Shown here piece by piece: positions 6,055 to 7,348 of a stretch of 7,348 bases of DNA. The position numbers and the translations under genes are program-made. Source of the DNA: Bacillota bacterium (lineage in GTDB: Bacteria; Bacillota; Clostridia; Lachnospirales; Lachnospiraceae); NCBI GenBank assembly GCA_023424235.1, contig JAFAEB010000454.1, positions 1-7,348 of the forward strand, read 5' to 3'. Below the pieces are notes generated by a model that did not search any database, was not told the DNA's origin, and was given only the letters and a program-made list of their open reading frames with translations. Each line of letters begins with the position of its first letter. Position 1 is the first letter of the stretch.

Positions 6055-6084
6055 ATTAAAGAAATTGGTGTCGTTTCTTGTAAA
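6055..6084 (-). promoter_or_regulatory. Probable promoter of the HIT gene
   Basis: On the minus strand TTTACA (6079-6084) and TTTAAT (6055-6060) each match consensus at five of six positions, with an 18-base spacer. The leader to the ATG at 5980 would be about 70 bases. Its -35 falls in the -35 area of the opposing kinase promoter, so the two genes may share or contest polymerase binding. Confidence 0.5.
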
Positions 6085-6097
6085 CGAGTTTATATTG

Positions 6098-6103
6098 TAT
6101 AAT
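6098..6103 (+). promoter_or_regulatory. -10 element of the histidine kinase promoter
   Basis: A perfect TATAAT lies 43 bases before the kinase start codon. No good -35 is found at 16 to 18 bases upstream (TTCTTG is the nearest), so this promoter may need an activator or be weak. Transcription would start around 6110, just before the 18-bp palindrome. Confidence 0.45.
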
Positions 6104-6116
6104 AAAACATATTCTG

Positions 6117-6134
6117 CTAATATAGCTATATTAG
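6117..6134 (+). promoter_or_regulatory. 18-bp perfect palindrome touching the kinase ribosome binding site
   Basis: CTAATATAGCTATATTAG is a perfect 9+9 palindrome. Its last two bases are the first two of the AGGAGG ribosome binding site (6133-6138), and it would occupy about +7 to +24 of the kinase mRNA. It suits either a dimeric repressor operator or a hairpin that affects ribosome access; with no loop bases, the DNA-operator reading fits slightly better. Confidence 0.5.
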
Positions 6135-6146
6135 GAGGTGAACAAT

Positions 6147-6887
6147 ATGTTTACGAAGGAAGAACAACAACAATTAACGGAATTAACAAATTCCAATAAA
6201 GATTTTGCTTACTTTATCGATAAGTACAATAAAGAGTATAAATTACTTTCCTCACAATTATTCCACGAGCTTCGTAATCCTCTAACTCTAATCAAAAGTA
6301 CAGCCCAATTAATTGAAACATATCATCCTGAAATACATGATGTTAAGTATTGGGACCAACTAGTGGAAGATATTGATGGTTTGGAAATATTATTAACGGA
6401 ACTAAGCTTATATAATAATAGTGATAATATAAAAAAACAAAAACAAGATTTCTTGTTACTTTTAAAATCTGTATATAGCACATTTAAACCATACGCAGAA
6501 CAGAAAGGAATCGATTTTTCTTTTGTAATCTCAGAGGACATAATACCGTATTACAGTAACTACTTATTGGATCAGGTTAAATTCCAACAAGTATTTACCA
6601 ACCTAATTCGTAATGCATTCGATGCCACAAAAAAAGGTGACTATATCTATATAGAGTGCAAGGTATTACAGCCTACATATCTAATAATATCAGTTCATAA
6701 TAATGGAGCTATGATTCCATCTGAAGAATTATCTACTATTTTTGACCCATTCGTAACCTATAAATCAGGTGGAACCGGACTAGGCTTGTCCATATCCTCT
6801 AATATTATAAAAGCACATGGTGGTCATATAGAAGCAGAATCTTCTATAGATGAAACTTGTTTTCATGTTTATTTACCAATTGAATAA
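6147..6887 (+). CDS. Soluble orphan sensor-type histidine kinase
   Basis: The 246-residue protein has only a short N-terminal stretch (about 1-33) before the HisKA dimerisation domain, whose H-box FHELRNPLTLIKS (39-51) holds phospho-acceptor His40. An ATPase domain follows: N-box NLIRNAFDAT (152-161), an HNNGAMIP motif (184-191) in place of the usual DxGxG, F-box FDPF (199-202) and G2-box GGTGLGLSI (208-216). No membrane helix or recognisable PAS or GAF domain is present, so it is cytosolic and either senses through its short N-terminus or takes input from a partner. No response regulator lies beside it. The start at 6147 is chosen because AGGAGGTG ends six bases before this ATG; the in-frame GTG at 6138 lies within that ribosome binding site. 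In Clostridia some orphan kinases phosphorylate Spo0A directly; that role is possible but unproven here. Confidence 0.93.
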   Translation: MFTKEEQQQLTELTNSNKDFAYFIDKYNKEYKLLSSQLFHELRNPLTLIKSTAQLIETYHPEIHDVKYWDQLVEDIDGLEILLTELSLYNNSDNIKKQKQDFLLLLKSVYSTFKPYAEQKGIDFSFVISEDIIPYYSNYLLDQVKFQQVFTNLIRNAFDATKKGDYIYIECKVLQPTYLIISVHNNGAMIPSEELSTIFDPFVTYKSGGTGLGLSISSNIIKAHGGHIEAESSIDETCFHVYLPIE

Positions 6888-6896
6888 TTCTTAACC

Positions 6897-6940
6897 TAAA
6901 CTTAAGTTTATAAGTGTTATAATAAACCACGTATTATAAC
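6897..6940. other. Two palindromes after the kinase gene, carrying -10-like hexamers on both strands
   Basis: TAAACTTAAGTTTA (6897-6910) is a perfect 14-bp palindrome that starts nine bases after the kinase stop. GTTATAATA (6916-6924) and TATTATAAC (6932-6940) form a perfect 9-bp inverted repeat with a seven-base loop. Each arm contains TATAAT on its own strand: plus 6918-6923, preceded by TGT as in an extended -10, and minus 6933-6938, with TTGGGA 17 bases upstream at 6956-6961. No T-run follows. Confidence 0.4.
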
Positions 6941-6963
6941 TAAAAATATTACTCATCCCAAAT

Positions 6964-7000
6964 AATATAAAGGAGCACCTACTAGGTGCTTCTTTATATT
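6964..7000. terminator. Strong bidirectional intrinsic terminator
   Basis: A 17-bp stem pairs 6964-6980 with 6984-7000 around an ACT loop; one G-T pair is its only departure from perfect complementarity. The core is AGCACCT/AGGTGCT, with A-rich and T-rich outer parts, and TTTAT follows on the plus strand. It lies between the convergent kinase and SCP2-domain genes and can end both transcripts. Confidence 0.88.
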
Positions 7001-7014
7001 TTTATACCGATACC

Positions 7015-7348
7015 TTATAGTTCAAATTGGAATAGTTGATCAAAGGTACGCAATGTTTTAAAATTGCCTTTTGCAGTTATATCACCTGACATAAATGCCC
7101 TTTGAAAGGTCATTCTACCTGTAACAATTTTCTGTAATATATTATAACTTGTTTTAGCATATACATCTACTTCTTTTTTATCACCATAATAGCAATTTAA
7201 ATCAGAGTTACTAACTTCTATAACCAGCGTTTTTTTTGTATCATCAATAGCAATCGCATAGCTTGCACTAAAATCTGGTATAGGATGAAAATTCTTTTTG
7301 ATCGTAGTTATAAATTCATTTTTATCGTCTAGACTATCACTACCTAAC
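7015..7348 (-). CDS. SCP2 sterol-binding-domain protein, C-terminal part (runs off right edge)
   Basis: The last 110 codons are present, ending in TAA at 7015-7017, and the gene continues beyond 7348. The closing segment GRMTFQRAFMSGDITAKGNF is the hallmark end of SCP2 (sterol carrier protein 2-like) domains. There the MSGDITAKG strand-turn and the following LRTFDQLFQF helix close a lipid-binding pocket. The upstream part (IPDFSASYAIAIDDTKKTLV) forms the expected beta-strands. In bacteria such domains bind hydrophobic ligands of unknown identity. In Clostridia, as I recall, very similar C-termini are found on larger proteins, including flavodoxin/FMN-reductase fusions, so the missing N-terminus may hold a redox domain. 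That part cannot be seen here. The gene converges on the histidine kinase at the shared terminator. Confidence 0.88.
   Translation of the reverse strand, partial: LGSDSLDDKNEFITTIKKNFHPIPDFSASYAIAIDDTKKTLVIEVSNSDLNCYYGDKKEVDVYAKTSYNILQKIVTGRMTFQRAFMSGDITAKGNFKTLRTFDQLFQFEL

Overview
This is an AT-rich window that reads like the chromosome of a low-GC Clostridia member, most likely a Lachnospiraceae relative in the Lachnoclostridium (Clostridium) phytofermentans neighbourhood. That placement is inferred from the protein families, strong AGGAGG-type ribosome binding sites and gene content. No rRNA, tRNA, insertion sequence, phage gene or CRISPR was seen. Nearly all genes look like chromosomal housekeeping or conserved-unknown genes.

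Layout. Positions 1-42 (minus) hold the first 14 codons of a gene that looks like glucose-6-phosphate isomerase, with a good sigma-A promoter at 91-119. Positions 199-1506 (minus) encode a membrane-anchored protein of unknown function with a very long Lys/Glu/Arg-rich coiled coil. A gene-free stretch at 1507-1915 holds that gene's promoter, a weak hairpin terminator and a decayed tandem array of a 16-bp palindromic unit. The array runs into the end of the 5'-methylthioadenosine/S-adenosylhomocysteine nucleosidase gene mtnN (1916-2614, minus). Overlapping divergent promoters near 2736-2783 separate mtnN from a plus-strand three-gene operon: a TSCPD-domain protein (2845-3084), a MurG glycosyltransferase (3086-4150) and a 12-helix MFS transporter (4168-5394).

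The convergent gap 5395-5599 contains two inverted-repeat structures, one an 82-nt element with a perfect 13-bp outer stem. A HIT-family protein (5600-5980, minus) and a soluble orphan histidine kinase (6147-6887, plus) diverge from a shared promoter region; an 18-bp perfect palindrome abuts the kinase ribosome binding site. After two further palindromes and a strong bidirectional terminator (6964-7000), the window ends in the C-terminal part of a minus-strand SCP2-domain protein (7015-7348).

How the genes fit together. MtnN clears methyltransferase and polyamine by-products, MurG makes lipid II for peptidoglycan, and the isomerase is glycolytic. These are separate housekeeping jobs rather than one system. 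The least explained items are the 16-bp palindrome array, the 82-nt structured element, the coiled-coil membrane protein with its internal DnaA-box-like cluster, and the stand-alone kinase. No convincing new multi-gene system is visible.
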